Assembly: GCA_015295945.1 (NCBI GenBank)
Contig: DVED01000111.1
Location: 1 to 62,410, forward strand
DNA from: Oscillatoriales cyanobacterium M59_W2019_021
GTDB lineage: Bacteria > Cyanobacteriota > Cyanobacteriia > Cyanobacteriales > Geitlerinemataceae
Length of the DNA stretch: 62,410 nt
Direction: 5' to 3'
Shown: piece by piece, positions 8,227-17,647 of the stretch
Numbering within the stretch: position 1 is the stretch's first letter
How the letters are laid out: the number at the start of each line of letters is the position of its first letter
The notes under the pieces: generated by a model
What the model was told of the DNA's origin: nothing
Seen by the model: the letters and a program-made list of their open reading frames with translations, nothing else
The model's database searches: none
Translations under genes and position numbers: made by a program

Positions 8227-9295
8227 ATGAATAACACAATCGTCTCGCTTTTTTCAGGTTGTGGAGGCTTGGATTTAGGCTTTCAGAAGGCTGGATTTCG
8301 AGTCATTTGGGCGAATGAGTACGATAAAGAAATCTGGGAAACTTACGAAAAAAAATCATCCCGACACCTTTCTCGAACGCCGGGATATTCGGAGCATTGC
8401 TTCTCGCGAAATTCCAGACTGTATGGGGATTATCGGCGGACCTCCCTGTCAAAGTTGGAGTGAAGGTGGAGCTCAACGAGGAATTAACGATGCTCGCGGT
8501 CAACTGTTTCTAGAGTACGTTCGCATTCTCCGAGATAAACAACCTCAATTTTTCTTAGCAGAAAATGTTTCCGGTCTTTTACATCAAAAACATCAAGCAG
8601 CACTAAAAAATATTATTAAAGCTTTTGAGGAAGCGGGTTATATCGTATCGATAGAACTTCTAAATGCCGTTAACTACAATATACCGCAAGATCGCAAGCG
8701 CGTGATTTTAGTGGGCTATCATATCGATTTAAGTCGAAAGTTTAATTTTGAGATTTTACCTAAAAATTATAGCGTAAAAACGTTACGAGATGCCATTTGG
8801 AACTTGAGAGAGTCTGCACTTCCTGCCATTGATAAAAATAAAGCTAATGGCGATCGTTGCCTCGTCGATAATCATGAATATTTAACAGGGGGTTTTTCCA
8901 GTATTTATATGTCGAGAAACAGAGTACGATCGTGGAACGAACCCTCTTTTACGATTCAAGCTGGAGGTCGCCACGCTCCCATTCACCCTCAAGCTAGTAA
9001 AATGATTCAAGTTGGTACGGATAAATTTATTTTCGATCCGAATTCTTTAGGAGAATATCGACGACTTTCGATTCGAGAATGTGCGAGAATTCAAACTTTT
9101 TCCGACGAATTCATTTTTTATTACAAATATCTATCTGCCGCATATAAAATGATTGGTAATGCCGTTCCTGTTGAGCTTAGCTATAAGTTAGCTAAAAGTA
9201 TTTATCGAGATTTAATCGAACGTGGCACTCACTCTTGTAATTCTGAAGCAGAGAGAAGCCACAGGGATGCAGTGCAACTTAAACTCGCAATTTAG
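8227..9295 (+). pseudogene. Frameshifted M.HaeIII-like cytosine-5 DNA methyltransferase (GGCC)
   Basis: Two overlapping frames together encode a full C5-methyltransferase of about 350 residues. Frame one gives [19 protein letters not shown] (motif I, AdoMet binding) to ETYEK; frame two resumes at NHPDTF and carries [12 protein letters not shown] (motif IV, catalytic Cys), LAENV (VI), PQDRKRVI (VIII) and MIGNAVP (X). They join at a run of eight A at 8348-8355, where seven would restore the frame. Wording throughout, including MSRNRVRSWNEPSFTIQAGG in the recognition domain, closely follows M.HaeIII, so the target should be GGCC with the inner C methylated. Inactive as written unless slippage on the A-run or a sequencing error explains the shift. 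The DNA is richer in A+T than its neighbours. Confidence 0.85.
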
Positions 9296-9350
9296 AAAAG
9301 CTTAAAATCTTAAAATTTTCTCGGGGACAAAAATTTGAGAAGGTTGAGTA

Positions 9351-9650
9351 TCAAACTTCAAACTTGGATTGTTTTGAATTTTGATTTGAAGATCGATCGG
9401 AAAGACGATCGATTTCAATGCCGTAACTAGAAATCGAAAAATCATCTTCTAGCCAGCGAAAAATGCAGTTTGCTCCAGGTTGATAACGATTTTTCAGCGT
9501 ATCGGCTAAACTCATATATTTAGGACGATCGCGCAACTGGTCTTGTAAAGTGCGTGGAGAAAGCGTTACTTTATCCGATGGCAAATTACGAATGAGTTCT
9601 TCCACGATCGCGTATTCCCAGGCGCGACCTTGTTGGTTTGACTTTATCAT
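9351..9650 (-). pseudogene. N-terminal fragment of a HaeIII-like restriction endonuclease
   Basis: A 99-residue reading frame, convergent with the methyltransferase and ending 55 bases from it. It begins MIKSNQQGRAWEYAIVEEL, which has the look of the N-terminus of HaeIII-type nucleases (GRAxEYA). After about 85 residues it runs into SSNQNSKQSKFEV and stops, whereas HaeIII is over 300 residues long. The catalytic region would be missing. Position next to an M.HaeIII homologue supports the reading; the family match itself is from memory and moderate. Confidence 0.45.
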
Positions 9651-9716
9651 CGATCTATAAATAATTATTAATGAGTCAAATGTTTTGCGACCTCAATCCT
9701 CCAAACTCCCAACCCA

Positions 9717-9932
9717 CTAAACGCCACATTGTCCGATGCGGGAACCGAAGAACGACCACAGGCGACCCCGACGACCCCAACTGGGGAGATGTCCAATGGG
9801 TGCGGCAATATCGAACGTGAGGTCAGCATAGGGCAACCACAGGGTTCCCCGACGCCATCCCAAGCGATCGACCTCTTCCCAAATCCGACGTTGGACGCCA
9901 AATCCGAAGCGTCCGCCACTATATTTCACCCA
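9717..9932 (-). pseudogene. GUN4-domain C-terminal remnant
   Basis: Reading on the minus strand from 9932, the frame gives WVKYSGGRFGFGVQRRIWEE, then LPYADLTFDIAAPIGHLP and ends WSFFGSRIGQCGV. This is the C-terminal part of a GUN4 (tetrapyrrole-binding) domain. It overlaps the last codons of the kinase gene in another frame. Kinase-GUN4 fusions are common in cyanobacteria, so an internal deletion plus frame change has probably joined the two ends. The N-terminal half of GUN4 is absent. Confidence 0.7.
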
Positions 9933-10648
9933 CTTTGTTGGGGAGGAATCAACGGATCGGGTTTGCCTCGGGCGATGTGGTGATCGCGTGCCGTTGCCGA
10001 CTCGGGAACCTCGGCGGTGACGAGTGCGTAGAGGGTTGCCGCCAACCCGTATACGTCGGTATACGCACCCCGTCGCGATCGGCGATCGTACTGTTCGATC
10101 GGCGCAAACCCTCGCGAGACGTACTCTGTATGTACTTGCGTCAAGTTGGGGGTAAACTCTCGCGCCATTCCGAAGTCAATTAACACCGCTTGCGCGAGAT
10201 CGTTTTTGACTAAGATATTTAACGGTTTGACATCCCGATGCAAAAACCCTTGCTGGTGAACGACCCGCAACGCATCCCCAATTTGCCGAATGTATCGTAA
10301 AGCTTGGGTTTCCGGCAGTGCCCCCTCTTTTTCGACCCATCTTCCCAAGTTCGTGCCGTCGATATAATCCATGATGATGCACCACAGCGAATCGTGTTGG
10401 ATGACTTGACGGACGCGGACGACGTGGGGGTGGCGGCATTGTGCTAAACGCAATGCTTCGTTAAGGAAGTCTTCTTGGCATTGGTTGAAATCGCGCCGCT
10501 TGCGAATGTTATCGTTGAGGGTTTTGATAGCGACGGGTTTTCCGGTTTCGTCTGTGGCAAGGTAAGTGATGCCGAATCCCCCTTCGCCGAGGGTTTTCTG
10601 GATCGTGTATTTTCCGTTTTGCAGTTGTGTATGGGGTTGCCAAACCAT
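9926..10648 (-). pseudogene. Truncated serine/threonine protein kinase
   Basis: A Hanks-type kinase domain starting MVWQPHTQLQNGKYTI. It has the glycine loop GEGGFG, the VAIK lysine, LHRDVKPLNILV (catalytic Asp), the DFG motif in IDFGMA, and the APE-like APIEQY. It stops 240 residues in, right after PLIPPQQSG, where homologues continue through the last lobe and into linker and sensory domains. The next bases, in another frame, encode the end of a GUN4 domain. Catalytic residues are intact but the C-lobe lacks its final helices, so I treat it as a broken kinase-GUN4 gene. A TTG 15 bases upstream is an unlikely alternative start. Confidence 0.8.
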
Positions 10649-10754
10649 GTTGATAACTGTCAAAATTTGGGGTTTGGGGTTGGGTGTTGGTTATCCGCTA
10701 CTATAACAATTCGGCTCTCCTGTACTTGCGGCGATCGTCAGAGCTTATGTTTCG

Positions 10755-10853
10755 TAACCTCAGTACGGGTTAAGCAAAACCCTGTATCCCTTGTTGGGGT
10801 TTGGGGTTTGTTAATGGTTAGTGGTTAGTGGTTAGTCGCTTTGCTCCCCCTGC
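10755..10853. repeat. Right copy of 99-bp dispersed inverted repeat
   Basis: Reverse complement of bases 1-99 with one mismatch seen. Together the two copies bracket the first 10.7 kb in inverted orientation. Confidence 0.85.
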
Positions 10854-11046
10854 TCAAGACAGCTTCCCCTGCTCAAGACAGCTTCCCCTGCCTCCCCAGC
10901 TTCCCCGGCTTCCCCGGCTCACCTTCACCGGAAGCTGTCTTATCCCGTACGGAGGTTTCGTAGGGTGGGTTAGGCACGGGTACGGATCGGTCGGAAAAAC
11001 CCGTCCGTTTGAATCCGTGCCGTACAACTAACAACTAACAACTAAA
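10854..11046. repeat. Low-complexity intergenic repeats
   Basis: Copies of CTCAAGACAGCTTCCCCTG and TCCCCGGCT-type pieces, then a TAGGGTGGGTTAGGCACGG fragment and a closing ACAACTA run. The fragments recur near 19321, 24300, 45180 and 53090. No gene is visible. Confidence 0.7.
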
Positions 11047-11048
11047 TT

Positions 11049-12776
11049 TTATGACAATTTATCGAGTCGTTCTCGAATGGCGAGTACCACTAACGATCGC
11101 ACTAAAAATAAGCTTTCCAACCCCGTCAAGGCAAAAGCAAATACAGCCCAATGACTGTAGGGTCCCATGAGCAAAACGGCTCCGGACAGGAGGGTAAATC
11201 CGGTCAAACACGCATACATCAAACTTTTAATAGCTAGATGAATGCGTTTGAGAGCGCGATCGCTTTCGGGCGATCGCACGCGCACTTGCAATTCACCCCG
11301 TTCCAAACGAGTTTCTAACCGTTGGATTAACAGTTCTGCCGCACTGGGTTGATTGAATTTATACTTAACAAAATCTCGAGCTTGCCGAGCCAATTCGCCC
11401 ATCATCCCCCCGGATTGTTTGGTCAGTACCAAACTCTTAATAAAAGGTTTGGCACAGGCAATCAAATTGTACTCGCGATCGAGAGTGCGGGCGATGCCAT
11501 CTAAGGTTCCCAAAGCTTTTAAAATAAAGGTCATTTGTGCGGGCAAGCGGAACGGTTGCTGCTCGAACATCACGATCAGTTGACCTTTGATTTCGTTGAA
11601 TTCTTGAAAATCAACGGGTCTTTCTCGAAATCGATCGACGGCAAATTCAACTAACGCTCGGACGGGAGCCATATCTGCCGACGGTTCGAGCAACCCCATC
11701 GAAACTAAGGTTTCGAGCAGTTCGTCGGTATCTTTGCGCAACAAAGCAAAGAACGATCTCGTCATCTCGTTCTTATTGAGGGTATTGATTTCAGCCATCA
11801 TGCCAAAATCGTAGAAAATGATATTGCCATCGGGATCGACAGCCATATTTCCCGGATGGGGATCGACTTGAAAAAAGCCATCGACGAGAAGTTGTTTGAG
11901 GTAGCAACTAATTCCTAAAGTATTCAGTTGTTGGAGATCGATGTTAATTGACTCTAGAGTTTCTCGATCGTCGATTTTGATACCGGGCAAATATTCTAAC
12001 GTTAAAATTTTTGATGTCGTATACTGCCAATAGACGATGGGAACGCGAATTTGAGATTGATCTTTAAAATTTTCTCGAAATCGATCGGCATTTTTCCCTT
12101 CTTGAATGTAGTCGATTTCTTGAAAAACTAACTTGCGAAATTCGTGATGAATTCTTTCGAGATCGTACTTTCTCGTCCAGGGAAAATAGCGCTGTGCAAA
12201 GATAACTAACTGATATAACGCCTGAAAATCTAACGTTAATAACTGCTGGAGTCCGGGGCGCTGCACTTTTACCACCACTTCTTCCCCGGTATGCAGTCGG
12301 GCTTTGTGGACTTGCCCCAAACTGGCGGCGGCAATAGGAACGCGATCGAACTCCCGAAAAAGGGCGTGAATGGAATTATTCAGTTCCGATTCGATCAGGG
12401 CAATTGCCTCTCGACCGCTAAATGCCGGGACGCGATCCTGTAACTCGCTTAACGCCTTGACGTACTCCCAAGGCAGCAAATCGCCGCGCGTGGAAAGCGA
12501 TTGTCCGATTTTAATAAAGGTCGGACCCAATTCGATCAGCTTGTTGACCAATCGCCGGGCGCGACGAGCTTGTTGTTGGGGAGCGTTCAGCCCCCAAAGC
12601 TTCGCCCAGGCAAAAGAACCGGCTAACTGTGCAGCCGTGCTAAACACGTCAATTTGACGGGCGAATAGAGAATATTTATGGCGCTGCCAAGGCAGTTTTG
12701 GAGGAGCGGCGCGCACGATCGCTCTAGAGGCTTTGGCTGGCTTGGACGGGCGCTGACTCTGCAACTTTTTACCCAT
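11049..12776 (-). CDS. ABC1/UbiB (AarF) family atypical kinase-like protein
   Basis: A 575-residue protein of the UbiB/ABC1K family, which in cyanobacteria and plastids acts in prenylquinone metabolism and stress. Motifs are the KxGQ signature FIKIGQSLSTRGDLLP near residue 90, AAASLGQVHKARL (Ala-rich nucleotide loop), VVVKVQRPG with the lysine, the catalytic VDPHPGN near 300 and the metal-binding YDFGMM. Two hydrophobic segments at the C-terminus (SLMYACLTGFTLLSGAVLLM and WAVFAFALTGLESLFLV) anchor it in the membrane. The start at 12776 (MGKKLQSQ) gives a basic N-terminus. It stands alone, with a repeat-rich region downstream. Confidence 0.9.
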   Translation of the reverse strand: MGKKLQSQRPSKPAKASRAIVRAAPPKLPWQRHKYSLFARQIDVFSTAAQLAGSFAWAKLWGLNAPQQQARRARRLVNKLIELGPTFIKIGQSLSTRGDLLPWEYVKALSELQDRVPAFSGREAIALIESELNNSIHALFREFDRVPIAAASLGQVHKARLHTGEEVVVKVQRPGLQQLLTLDFQALYQLVIFAQRYFPWTRKYDLERIHHEFRKLVFQEIDYIQEGKNADRFRENFKDQSQIRVPIVYWQYTTSKILTLEYLPGIKIDDRETLESINIDLQQLNTLGISCYLKQLLVDGFFQVDPHPGNMAVDPDGNIIFYDFGMMAEINTLNKNEMTRSFFALLRKDTDELLETLVSMGLLEPSADMAPVRALVEFAVDRFRERPVDFQEFNEIKGQLIVMFEQQPFRLPAQMTFILKALGTLDGIARTLDREYNLIACAKPFIKSLVLTKQSGGMMGELARQARDFVKYKFNQPSAAELLIQRLETRLERGELQVRVRSPESDRALKRIHLAIKSLMYACLTGFTLLSGAVLLMGPYSHWAVFAFALTGLESLFLVRSLVVLAIRERLDKLS

Positions 12777-13071
12777 ACATCGCGATCGTAGCGGGATACA
12801 TCGAGTCCCATCTCAATAACACTCATCTAAAATTGTAGGCGTTCGGGCGCATTTGGCGATCGAGTGGGACAATCCGGCTGACATGGGGACGCGGTGAATG
12901 GGAGACAGGGCGAGAGATTCACGATTTGCAGAAATTCTATTCTTCTCTGTGCTCGCTTAAATCATTTCGGTTGCAGAGTCATTCTAGGCGTTAAACATTA
13001 GGAGAACGTGAAAAACACGAAGAATTCTCGTGCCAAAATCCTCGATCTCAGTTCCTGTCCCCTCTAAATTT
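12777..13071. other. Intergenic region, nothing recognised
   Basis: About 295 bases between two minus-strand genes. I find no RNA gene or hairpin of note. It must hold the promoter for the ABC1 gene. Confidence 0.4.
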
Positions 13072-13959
13072 CTATTCTTTAGGAACGATCGCTCCTTGTA
13101 ATGCTTCGTCCCAAACTTTGGCAATTTTGCGGAATCCTTCGCGGTTGGGATGAACGCCATCGGGCAAATCGTCCAAGCTGAGAATGTCGTATAAATCGAC
13201 AAAAACGATCGCTTTTTCTTCCGTTTGTTTTTGTTTCACTAACTTGGCAATTGCCCGATTGTAATCGATCACCCGTCCGTTAAGAACAGGTTCGCCGATG
13301 GGTGGAATTGACGCCACGAAGAGTCGAACGTTGGGTAATTGAGTCCAAATTTCTTCGATTAACGCATCGAGGCGATCGGGTGCGGTTTCTACGCCGTAAC
13401 CTTGTGCCATATCGTTCGTGCCGATCAGTAATAAAATGAGATCCGGTTGCGATCGAGCCAGCCATTCTCGAATCCTTTGATGGATTTCTTCGATTCTCCA
13501 ACCGGAATGTCCTTCGTGATCGCGATCGGGCAATCCTTCCGATCCATTCCGTTGCGAACCGACAAAATCGATAGCATATCCCCGTTCAGTCAGATGCTGC
13601 CACAAATCGATGCGATATCCACCGGGAACGAAGTAGCCGTCGGTAATCGAGTCGCCTAACGGCATGATTTTTAAGATGCGCTTTTCTGCCATCATCGTAG
13701 AGTTGGAGGTAAAACTAGAAGTGGAGTTAGAGGGAGGGTTTACAAACCGGGGTTGACAGCCATTAGCGGCGATCGCACTAAGAAATAGAGTCCCTAAAAA
13801 CCAGACTTTGATATCGAACTTGAGGTTGGGAGTGTGGGAAATCAACCTTGATGTTAGGGGTGGGAAAGGTTCGATCGATGGTTTTGATTTTACCAGATCG
13901 TTTTCAAATTGCAGTCCGACAAGTTGAAGGAAAAACGATCGTTCTTCAACTCGAAGCAT
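13072..13959 (-). CDS. SGNH/GDSL-family hydrolase, probable lipoprotein
   Basis: A GDSL-type esterase or acylhydrolase. Block I is MPLGDSITDGY (catalytic Ser), block III is LLIGTNDMAQG (Asn), and block V is LPDGVHPNREG (catalytic Asp and His). A lipobox-like signal LGTLFLSAIAANGC places a modifiable Cys near residue 68 of the 295-residue reading. That is far from the ATG at 13959; a TTG at 13845 would give a normal 30-residue lipoprotein signal, so the start is uncertain. Probably exported and membrane-tethered, acting on acyl or acetyl esters of sugars or lipids. Divergent from yjbQ with 49 bases between the outer starts. Confidence 0.82.
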   Translation of the reverse strand: MLRVEERSFFLQLVGLQFENDLVKSKPSIEPFPPLTSRLISHTPNLKFDIKVWFLGTLFLSAIAANGCQPRFVNPPSNSTSSFTSNSTMMAEKRILKIMPLGDSITDGYFVPGGYRIDLWQHLTERGYAIDFVGSQRNGSEGLPDRDHEGHSGWRIEEIHQRIREWLARSQPDLILLLIGTNDMAQGYGVETAPDRLDALIEEIWTQLPNVRLFVASIPPIGEPVLNGRVIDYNRAIAKLVKQKQTEEKAIVFVDLYDILSLDDLPDGVHPNREGFRKIAKVWDEALQGAIVPKE

Positions 13960-14008
13960 CTCTTGCTACACTTTTGCTTAAATCGAAAGTTCCAGGTTGA
14001 ATCCAACC

Positions 14009-14422
14009 ATGAACCACTACCAAAAACTGCTGCGAATTCAAACCACCGGAAAATCTCTGACTCGAATTACCTCTCAAGTTGAGGCGATCGTTGCCGAGTC
14101 GGGAATCGAACTGGGCTTGTGTACGCTGTTCTTGCGACACACCTCCGCCAGCTTGCTGATTCAAGAAAATGCCGATCCTGATGTATTAATCGATTTGGAA
14201 AACTTCTTCGCCCAACTCGTTCCCGAAAGCGGCGATTACGTTCACAGTGCCGAAGGACTCGACGATATGCCTGCCCACATCCGCACGGCACTCACCCACA
14301 CCTCCGAACACATTCCCATTTCTCGTGGCAGACTCGTCCTGGGAACCTGGCAGGGAATCTACATTTGGGAACACCGCCAGCGACGCCACGGGCGGGAGTT
14401 GGTGGTTCATGTGAGTAGCTAG
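14009..14422 (+). CDS. yjbQ: YjbQ-family protein (secondary thiamine-phosphate synthase-like)
   Basis: A 137-residue member of the YjbQ/UPF0047 family. Recognisable parts are LCTLFLRHTSASLLIQEN (the conserved HTSA segment), the DDMPAHIRTALTHTS block with its metal-binding His residues, and GTWQGIYIWEHR near the end. Family members show weak thiamine-phosphate synthase activity; the physiological role is unsettled. ATG 14009 (MNHYQKLL) is chosen over a TTG four codons earlier. The length is the family norm. Confidence 0.9.
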   Translation: MNHYQKLLRIQTTGKSLTRITSQVEAIVAESGIELGLCTLFLRHTSASLLIQENADPDVLIDLENFFAQLVPESGDYVHSAEGLDDMPAHIRTALTHTSEHIPISRGRLVLGTWQGIYIWEHRQRRHGRELVVHVSS

Positions 14423-14562
14423 CGGTGCAGTAAGTTTGCAAGTTGATCGTTGTAAATTCTGACTCTAATTAGAAAATTTATCGCGATTTAAAATTGAAAG
14501 TTCGATATCGTTAACATTCGATCGAAAAATTAGAGTTAATTTTAGTCGATCTTTAGCATCAG

Positions 14563-15852
14563 TCATACTGATGACTCATTGCTGATTGCTGAATTCTGAG
14601 ATCGCCGTTTTGCTGCCTGCTGAAACGCCTTGCAATATTGCGAATGTCCGCCGGGAAATGCTACGTTTAACGTTAAGGGATCGTCAGAATCGCGAGGATC
14701 TCCGGGACCTTCGATCACCACCCATTTACCATTTTTTTCAGTACATTTGATGGGTTTGCGATTTTTCAGTTCGCCGCCGCTGCTATCGACATAAACCGTA
14801 AGATTTGGGCGATCGAACGCGCGACCGATGGATTGGACGAGTTGGAGAAAATTGCGATCGCTACCGCCGCGTTTAGCTTGCAACCCTTCGGGAGTTTCGA
14901 CGATTTGGCTGGTGACGGTATCGCCCACTCCGACAATCGTCGGCATCAAATTCGGGTCGCAATTTTGTTGTAATAACGCTAATAAATCTCCCTCCGCTTT
15001 CGGAGCTTGGCGCACGTTAAAATTTTCTCCAAGGGGATATTTACCCGTGCGTTGGTAGTAGTAGCGATTTAGGAGTGCGAGAACTCCCGCTTCTTTAATT
15101 GCCCCTCGCAACATAAATTGAAAATCCGTGGTTCCGGAGGATCGATCGTCGGCAAACCAAACGATTTCTCGATCTGCACTATCTCGTCCTAAATTGGGCG
15201 CGTAGTGAATGAAGAAAGAATCAGCTAGTCCGCTATTAGCAGCATCTTGGAGTAAATCTTCCATCAAAACTTGCATCTGTTTTTGAAGATCCTGATAGGC
15301 AGAAATATCGTCAAGTGTTTCGTAACAGGTATTGAGATTTGCTGTGGGCGAAGCCACATTATCGAGAACCGAAGAACGAATGCACCGATCAATTTCGGCA
15401 GTGGAACAAGAGTGAGGAATCGTTTCAAAAAATGCGCGAAGTTCAGTTTCGATGCGTTGGGGAACCTCTGCTAAAAACGCGAGTTCGGCATCGCTGACCC
15501 CCGGATGAGCTACGCAACCATAGCGGTCTTGCCATTGTACCCCTCCCGCCGCCAATCCCGGTAGATAAAACCCTTTTTCATCTAAATTCGTATCGGGCAT
15601 CGATCGCTTGAGAATACCATTCACCCCTCGCTTGCCGATATGTTCCCCATTGGTGAGGACGAAAAAATGACCGTCAAACGCGGGAACCGCTTCGATATAA
15701 CGGGGATTGATCGTTCGATCCAACGGATCTTTCACCAATCCCATACAAACGCCGTCGAGATCTTGAACGATGAGCAAATTTTCAGTTTCGGCAAGCAAAT
15801 CGATAAACGTCGAATGTTCCAGAGAAAGGCTTTGTTGGCAGAGAAAAGACAT
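14563..15852 (-). CDS. stpA: Glucosylglycerol 3-phosphate phosphatase
   Basis: A 429-residue enzyme closely following Synechocystis StpA in wording: LLIVQDLDGVCM (HAD-like DxD nucleophile), FFVLTNGEHIGKRGV, LPGLAAGGVQWQDRYG, SVLDNVASPTANLNT, SGTTDFQFMLRG, IVGVGDTVTSQ and LNVAFPGGHSQY. It dephosphorylates glucosylglycerol phosphate in the last step of making glucosylglycerol, the main compatible solute of moderately halotolerant cyanobacteria. Its partner GgpS is not in the window. The gene stands alone. The start at 15852 gives MSFLCQQSLSLEHS, matching the family start region. Confidence 0.9.
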   Translation of the reverse strand: MSFLCQQSLSLEHSTFIDLLAETENLLIVQDLDGVCMGLVKDPLDRTINPRYIEAVPAFDGHFFVLTNGEHIGKRGVNGILKRSMPDTNLDEKGFYLPGLAAGGVQWQDRYGCVAHPGVSDAELAFLAEVPQRIETELRAFFETIPHSCSTAEIDRCIRSSVLDNVASPTANLNTCYETLDDISAYQDLQKQMQVLMEDLLQDAANSGLADSFFIHYAPNLGRDSADREIVWFADDRSSGTTDFQFMLRGAIKEAGVLALLNRYYYQRTGKYPLGENFNVRQAPKAEGDLLALLQQNCDPNLMPTIVGVGDTVTSQIVETPEGLQAKRGGSDRNFLQLVQSIGRAFDRPNLTVYVDSSGGELKNRKPIKCTEKNGKWVVIEGPGDPRDSDDPLTLNVAFPGGHSQYCKAFQQAAKRRSQNSAISNESSV

Positions 15853-15960
15853 GAGCGATTGAGTAGAGTCAACACGAACCGAGTATAGATCGTCGTAGGG
15901 GAAGTTTACAAGTAATCAGTAATAATTTTACTTCCTAAATCCTTTCCCCCTCTGCCTTCT

Positions 15961-17574
15961 TCACTTCACCAATTTTTGACGAATCCGATCGACCAAAATG
16001 CCCACTTCCGGAAGCGGCAAGCGCATCGCCAACAAGGCAAACAAACCCAATCCCGCAAATCCACCCGCACACAATTCCAATAACAAAATCAAAAACCCTT
16101 CCGTCCCCAAAACATTTTGGGTAGACCAGAAAATCAACCGAGCAAACACCCCAGAAATAAAGCTAATCAGCGTTAGCAAAGCGATCGGTTCGACCCATTC
16201 CCAAAATGGCAAACCGTTAATTTTGCGATCGAGCAGAACGTATAGAGCCACAGTGGAAATCAAATTCACCCCTACGGTGGAGATAATCAAACCCGCTGCA
16301 CCAAAAGCATTGATGAAAATCGCATCGAACAGCGCATTGAGAAAAATATTGATAATACTAATCCGAAACGGCGTCGTTCCATCTCCCAGGGCGTAGAAAA
16401 CCCGCACCAAGACATCCCGCGCCAAATAGACAAACATTCCCAACCCATACGCCACCAGAATCTCAGCCACAAACCTCGACGCTTCCAGATCGAAAGCATA
16501 GCGTTCGTATACCACCCGGACGATCGGTTTTGCCAGCGCCATCATCAACGCTCCCAACGGTAACATTGTCAGTGCCGTCAGCATCAACCCCTGGCGGATG
16601 CGCTGCTTCAATTCCGCCCAGTTCTGGGGATCGGCAAGGCGGGAAAAGACAGGCATCATCGGCACCAGAATAGCGCTAGAAAGGATGCCGAGGGGAGTTT
16701 GCACCAATAATCCCGCATACCCCAACGCCGACGCCGCCTGGGGGATAAACGACGCAAACCACAAATCCGTATAGACGTTGATTTGCATCATCCCCGAAGA
16801 AAACGTCGCCGGGCCCATGACGTTGAGAACTTCCTTGACTTCCGGACGGTGAAAATCGAAGCGCAAGCGCAGGGTTCCCAATCCCGATCGCCATTGTGCC
16901 ACGCTCTGTACCAGCCATTGCAACCCCGCACCGATGAGGGTTCCCCACGCCAGCACCATACCGCCGAGAACGGCATATTCCGGTTGGGTGACTTTTTCCC
17001 CCAATTGCCACGCCAGCACCCCCAAACCGCCAATTAAAGCCGTACTGGACAGCAACGGACTGATGGAGGGCAACCAGTACATATCCGCCGCGTTCAGCGT
17101 GCCGAAACCGATACCGATCCAACCCGCCAGCAGCGCCATCGGTGCCATAATTTGTAATTGTTGGATGGCGATCGCCCGAATTTGCGGTCCGGTTTCCGTT
17201 GCCCCCAACCCCGGTGCCACCAGATCGATGATCGGTCCGGCAAGTAAAATTAAACCCACCGTCACCACCAGTAAAATCCCGCCAATTAGGGTGGTAATAG
17301 TTTCCACGATGGGGGCGGATTGGGATCGATCGCGCTTGGCAAGGACGCTAACGATCGCGCTGTGAAAGGGACCGTTAATCCCCCCTAGCAGCACCAACAA
17401 GAAACCGGGGACGATATAGGCGTAGGTGTAGGCATCCACCACCACCCCCACGCCAAAGGCAGCGGCGATCGCTTGTTGGCGCACCAACCCGAACACCTTA
17501 CTGATTAAGGTGGCAATGGCAACGATTCCAGCAATCCCCGCCAGGGAACGAGCAGCATTTCGATCTCGAGACAC
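15961..17574 (-). CDS. murJ: MurJ/MviN lipid II flippase
   Basis: A polytopic MATE-like protein with about fourteen hydrophobic helices, starting LAGIAGIVAIATLISKVFGL and including FGVGVVVDAYTYAYIVPG, the MurJ/MviN N-terminal signature. It flips lipid II across the inner membrane for peptidoglycan synthesis. I favour the GTG at 17574, giving 537 residues, near the family size. An upstream ATG at 17709 adds 45 residues, of which PITHYPTPNPK is encoded by CATTACC and CCCCAAA repeats. No good ribosome-binding site marks either start, so the N-terminus is uncertain. Confidence 0.88.
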   Translation of the reverse strand: MSRDRNAARSLAGIAGIVAIATLISKVFGLVRQQAIAAAFGVGVVVDAYTYAYIVPGFLLVLLGGINGPFHSAIVSVLAKRDRSQSAPIVETITTLIGGILLVVTVGLILLAGPIIDLVAPGLGATETGPQIRAIAIQQLQIMAPMALLAGWIGIGFGTLNAADMYWLPSISPLLSSTALIGGLGVLAWQLGEKVTQPEYAVLGGMVLAWGTLIGAGLQWLVQSVAQWRSGLGTLRLRFDFHRPEVKEVLNVMGPATFSSGMMQINVYTDLWFASFIPQAASALGYAGLLVQTPLGILSSAILVPMMPVFSRLADPQNWAELKQRIRQGLMLTALTMLPLGALMMALAKPIVRVVYERYAFDLEASRFVAEILVAYGLGMFVYLARDVLVRVFYALGDGTTPFRISIINIFLNALFDAIFINAFGAAGLIISTVGVNLISTVALYVLLDRKINGLPFWEWVEPIALLTLISFISGVFARLIFWSTQNVLGTEGFLILLLELCAGGFAGLGLFALLAMRLPLPEVGILVDRIRQKLVK

Positions 17575-17647
17575 AAATGCTAAAGAATAAATAAAGGTTT
17601 CTCCAACATTTAACCGCAACCTCTGACGCTTTTGTTGGGAGAATTTG

